Shown piece by piece: positions 61,098 to 64,000 of a DNA stretch of 64,000 nucleotides. The stretch lies in NCBI RefSeq assembly GCF_016406125.1, contig NZ_CP066339.1, positions 1,488,001-1,552,000 of the forward strand. Reading direction: 5' to 3'. Positions within the stretch are counted from its first letter, which is position 1; each line of letters opens with the position of its first letter. This stretch comes from Alicyclobacillus sp. SO9. Lineage in GTDB: Bacteria; Bacillota; Bacilli; Alicyclobacillales; Alicyclobacillaceae. The notes below the pieces were generated by a model, which had not been told where the DNA came from, ran no database searches, and saw only the letters and a program-made list of their open reading frames with translations. The position numbers were made by a program, and so were the translations under genes.

Positions 61098-61748
61098 ATG
61101 AAACGAGTTCTGTTGACAGGTTTTGACGCTTTTGGAGGGGAGTCCATCAATCCGTCCTGGGAAGCAGTACGTCAACTTGACGGTATGGAATTACAGGGAC
61201 ATACAGTTAGATCATTCAAGATTCCTACCGTTTTTCATACGTCAATCTCCCGCTTGAAACAGTATATCGACGACGTACAGCCTTGTCTCATTATTTGCGT
61301 TGGGCAAGCTGGAGGACGCTCTGACATCACTGTTGAACGTGTTGCAATCAATATGGATGATGCGCGGATTCCAGATAATGAAGGTCAGCAGCCTATTGAT
61401 ATTCCTATTGTTGAAGGGGGACCGGACGCGTACTTTTCAACGCTTCCGATAAAAGCTGTTGTGAATCAATTGTTAGCTGAAAACATACCAGCGTCTGTGT
61501 CCCAGACAGCTGGAACATTTGTCTGCAACCACTTGTTTTATGGGTTGATGCACATCCTGGCAAGTCAAAGCCCCGTCGCAACACGGGGTGGATTCGTACA
61601 TATTCCGTTCGTGCCACAGCAGTCAGTCAAGCACAGAGGGCAACCGAGTATGTCTCTGGAAACTGCAGTACGGGGTCTTAGGTTTGCGATTATGGCAGCA
61701 GTCAATCACGAACGAGACATTAAAAAAGAGGATGGGGCACTCCACTGA
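61098..61748 (+). CDS. pcp: Pyroglutamyl-peptidase I (Pcp)
   Basis: A 216-residue cysteine peptidase that removes N-terminal pyroglutamate. LLTGFDAFGGESINPSWEAV is the family N terminus; the catalytic residues are Glu in VERVAIN, Cys in GTFVCNHLFYGLMH and His in GGFVHIPFVP. Start ATG 61098 has GGTGGGGGAG upstream; the ATG at 61050 is not supported. Follows the dpp terminator by about 140 bases, so it has its own transcript but fits a peptide-breakdown locus. Confidence 0.95.
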   Translation: MKRVLLTGFDAFGGESINPSWEAVRQLDGMELQGHTVRSFKIPTVFHTSISRLKQYIDDVQPCLIICVGQAGGRSDITVERVAINMDDARIPDNEGQQPIDIPIVEGGPDAYFSTLPIKAVVNQLLAENIPASVSQTAGTFVCNHLFYGLMHILASQSPVATRGGFVHIPFVPQQSVKHRGQPSMSLETAVRGLRFAIMAAVNHERDIKKEDGALH

Positions 61749-61775
61749 TGTGACTATCGTCTCTTCTTTGAGTGG

Positions 61776-62921
61776 TTAGTTCTTGAACTTTTCCGGCGCC
61801 ACTGTAATCGCCTGTTCGCCAAGCTGGTGCCACGCTTTCATGAATGGACCAATGGGTACCTTTTGAGCAGCTTTTCCGTTATGTGGGTTGTTTATCCATA
61901 CGTACTTCTTGTTATAGCCAACGAGGAGGACTGCATGTTCAAACCAGGTGGCCTTGACCGTTCCTTCGGGGCTTTTCCACGTAACCCACGAGTTTGTCGG
62001 CTGAAAATTAATGGTATCCCAGACCTCAACAGGCGTGCCTCCTGCCACCACGGCTTCTAAATCTGTAAAGGGCATTCCCGTCAAATCAAGTCCTCGGTCA
62101 GGCAGTATTTCGTTGACCAGTTTTGTCAGCGGTCCATGATAGATGCTGTATCCAAGGTTGTTCTTTCCTGATACACTTCCGACAAAACCGACGTTTGGAT
62201 TTCCCCAGGATATAAACTTTTTGTTCTTTCTGACAAGGGGTGTCTTGTCTTGCGGTTCTTCCTTAGCCAAGGTCATTTTACTGACCGGGTGTTTTTCAAA
62301 AGTGAGCAGCATTGACAGACTGGTTACTTCACAGCCGTTTTCAAGTTGCGGCAACTGCGACATAGCCGGAACACGAAGGAGTGCCTCACTTGGCAACGGG
62401 TCTTTCATCATTTTTTGCAGAATTTCCTGCTTGTTCGGCAGCGGGTTGTCGTGAGGTTTAGGTTTGTCGCCGTCCTTCGGTTTGATGGTGGTACCGCCTG
62501 AAATTTTGTCAGTCACAGTTCCTGGTGGTATGCTGCTCGGAGATCCCGTTTTTCCGCTCTGGGTTCCTACTTTTTGTCCACCTGTTCCCTGTGCTGTTTG
62601 CTTGCCTCCGCTTCCTGAGGTTTGGCCCTTCGCTTTCGCTGGCGGTTGTCCAGAACGGGTCGAGCCACCTGCTTGGTTCGCCTGACTTTGACCGGGTGTT
62701 ACGCTGTTCCCGCTCGTCGCGGTTGTATTGTAGAGATTGTATCGACTTACTTTATGAATCATCCATGCGGCTGTCGTACCTCCGCCGAGCACAGCCAGAG
62801 TCATAGTGGCCACAGCCAATCTGCGCGTACTCTTATTCGGTTTCTTCCGAGCATGAGGCTGGATTTTTGCGTAACGAACTTGATTTTTATATTGTTTTTG
62901 ACTTCTTTTTTTGTTTCGCAA
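61776..62921 (-). CDS. Membrane-anchored C39-like peptidase
   Basis: A 381-residue protein: a very basic N terminus (KKRSQKQYKNQVRYAKIQPHARKKPNKSTRR), one membrane helix (residues 33-53), a 120-residue linker rich in Gly, Ser, Gln, Lys and Pro, then a peptidase_C39_2 domain. The catalytic Cys is in QLENGCEVTSLSMLL and the His in WFEHAVLLVGYNKKYVWINNP. The domain should lie outside the cell. It probably cleaves peptides or cell-wall links; not a bacteriocin exporter (no ABC domain). TTG start at 62921 has GGGGGAGGGTG upstream. Confidence 0.85.
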   Translation of the reverse strand: MRNKKRSQKQYKNQVRYAKIQPHARKKPNKSTRRLAVATMTLAVLGGGTTAAWMIHKVSRYNLYNTTATSGNSVTPGQSQANQAGGSTRSGQPPAKAKGQTSGSGGKQTAQGTGGQKVGTQSGKTGSPSSIPPGTVTDKISGGTTIKPKDGDKPKPHDNPLPNKQEILQKMMKDPLPSEALLRVPAMSQLPQLENGCEVTSLSMLLTFEKHPVSKMTLAKEEPQDKTPLVRKNKKFISWGNPNVGFVGSVSGKNNLGYSIYHGPLTKLVNEILPDRGLDLTGMPFTDLEAVVAGGTPVEVWDTINFQPTNSWVTWKSPEGTVKATWFEHAVLLVGYNKKYVWINNPHNGKAAQKVPIGPFMKAWHQLGEQAITVAPEKFKN

Positions 62922-63091
62922 GGTTCACCCTCCCCCAAGCTCTAAGTCTCCAGTATCCATTTAGTTTCCAGCACCATACTTCATCATATGTATAAGTTCC
63001 ACATATACAGACGTGACACTTCACGTTTGTGTTACAGATTTGTTCATTTGAGATATCTTTGAGTAGAGTGTCTTTAAAAGCGGCGCGGGCT

Positions 63092-63973
63092 TCAGTCTGT
63101 TGCGGGGTTCTCTTTGGCCCGCTTAGACCGAGTTTGAAGAAGAAACAGACCTACACCTGTCAGTGTAACAGTCCCTCCTAGTATTTGAAACAGATGGATC
63201 TGTTCATGGAGTACTATAGCTGCCAGAGTAATGGCCCCAATTGGTTCTTCCAATATGGACATAGCGACAGTCGTCGCAGAAACATATTTAAGCAACCAAT
63301 TGAAGAGCGTGTGCCCAAATAAGGTCGGTATGACGGCAAGCAGAACAAACAACATCCACTCATGGCTCGAGTACCCAATAAGGGGCTGTCTCGTCACCAC
63401 GTTGAAGAGAAATAAAACCACAGCAGCTGTTACAAAAACAAGAAAACTGTAGACACTTGACGAGATGGTCTTACGTAATTGTTGTCCAGTTAACATATAG
63501 CCTGAAATGGCTGCGGTTCCGCCCAAGGACAGAACATCACCGAACAGGGAACCTCCGGCAGAGCTTGAGTCTCCTACTGCTATCACAATACTGCCCAATA
63601 CAGCCGTCGTCATTGCAATCACTGCAACTGTATTTGTGCGTTCTGTGAAAAAAAGATACGCACCAAGACTGACGAGCACAGGCTGAATGCTTAAGACAAT
63701 CATCGAACTGGCCACGCTGGTCAGCTTGAGCGACTCAATCCACAGTAAAAAATGAAGACCTAGAAAGACGCCGGACGTCAGTATCAGGCCTAGCTGCCGA
63801 CGGCTGAGCCCCGTAATTTCATGGGCATTCTTAAGTGTGACTGGGATGAGCAGAACGCTTGTAAACAATAATCGATACATACCGATAATAGGAGCGGGAG
63901 CAGTTGACATTTTGATGAGAATGGCAGAAAAGGAGACGGCGACAACTCCAACCAAGACGAACGACCTATACAT
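63092..63973 (-). CDS. EamA/DMT family transporter
   Basis: A 293-residue drug/metabolite transporter with ten helices in two EamA repeats (VGVVAVSFSAILIKMSTAPAPIIGMYRLLFTSVLLIPV; later GDVLSLGGTAAISGYMLTGQQLRKTISSSVYSF). ATG 63973 follows AGAGGAGAGA. A longer ORF up to the window edge has no SD. Ends IHLFQILGGTVTLTGVGLFLLQTRSKR. The substrate is unknown. Confidence 0.88.
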   Translation of the reverse strand: MYRSFVLVGVVAVSFSAILIKMSTAPAPIIGMYRLLFTSVLLIPVTLKNAHEITGLSRRQLGLILTSGVFLGLHFLLWIESLKLTSVASSMIVLSIQPVLVSLGAYLFFTERTNTVAVIAMTTAVLGSIVIAVGDSSSAGGSLFGDVLSLGGTAAISGYMLTGQQLRKTISSSVYSFLVFVTAAVVLFLFNVVTRQPLIGYSSHEWMLFVLLAVIPTLFGHTLFNWLLKYVSATTVAMSILEEPIGAITLAAIVLHEQIHLFQILGGTVTLTGVGLFLLQTRSKRAKENPATD

Positions 63974-64000
63974 ATTCTCTCCTCTGTACCTTAACAACAT

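Noticed and set aside
61776..62921. Bacteriocin-processing C39 exporter
   Set aside because: The protein has a C39-like domain but no ABC transporter part and is far from the TOMM cluster, on the other strand.

Overview
The window looks like chromosome of a low-to-mid G+C, endospore-forming Firmicute, most plausibly a relative of Alicyclobacillus or another aerobic member of that part of the Bacilli. The reasons are a ClpE ATPase gene behind CtsR heat-shock operators, DUF421, DUF1292 and GerPA/GerPF-like proteins, a B. subtilis-style Dpp operon with a D-aminopeptidase DppA, frequent TTG/GTG starts behind strong Shine-Dalgarno sequences, and a menaquinone-type fumarate reductase/succinate dehydrogenase. 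No rRNA, tRNA, complete insertion sequence or CRISPR array was seen. The genus assignment is inference.

Layout. 1-7180: the end of a 2-oxoacid:ferredoxin oxidoreductase operon, a P1-family (DmpA) aminopeptidase and a four-gene BMP-type nucleoside ABC transporter with an internal terminator. 7490-18620: housekeeping and signalling genes (UvsE, a membrane GGDEF protein, SmpB, an FAD oxidoreductase, a TPR protein, a PIG-V-like membrane protein, a CBS protein, HelD, an aminoglycoside-phosphotransferase-fold kinase). 19248-22700: a small zinc-ribbon ORF and a frdCAB operon of Wolinella type. 22786-34370: lipase with a long Thr-Pro repeat tail, SfsA, aminopeptidase P, ketopantoate reductase, ClpE under CtsR control, an MFS exporter behind what looks like a leader-peptide/attenuator region, a CstR-like repressor, DUF302, DUF421 and a small Trp-tailed protein. 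34620-35860: a gene-free repeat block made of three about 400-bp units, each with six evenly spaced 23-bp palindromes, followed by a 12-bp tandem repeat. 35927-41359: a Kef-type antiporter, a four-gene spore-coat/germination-like cluster, DUF1292 and an amidase.

41560-53900 is an accessory region, visibly AT-richer in its second half. It holds a membrane-anchored sedolisin-like protein, a frameshifted acetyltransferase, small membrane peptides, a decayed BtrH-type gene, and the most interesting system in the window: a complete thiazole/oxazole-modified peptide (TOMM, linear azol(in)e peptide) cluster. It encodes a 33-residue precursor whose tail is CCCPCCCC, an E1-like/Ocin-ThiF leader-binding partner, a YcaO cyclodehydratase, a SagB-type dehydrogenase, an M16 zinc peptidase, a 25-residue membrane peptide and a two-gene ABC exporter. 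Together these could bind the precursor leader, convert its cysteines to thiazoles, remove the leader and export the product. The product itself is not predictable from sequence alone.

53907-64000: an Lrp/AsnC regulator divergent from a dppBCDFE-dppA peptide uptake operon, followed by pyroglutamyl peptidase, a membrane-anchored C39-like peptidase and an EamA transporter. This part reads as a peptide uptake and breakdown module.
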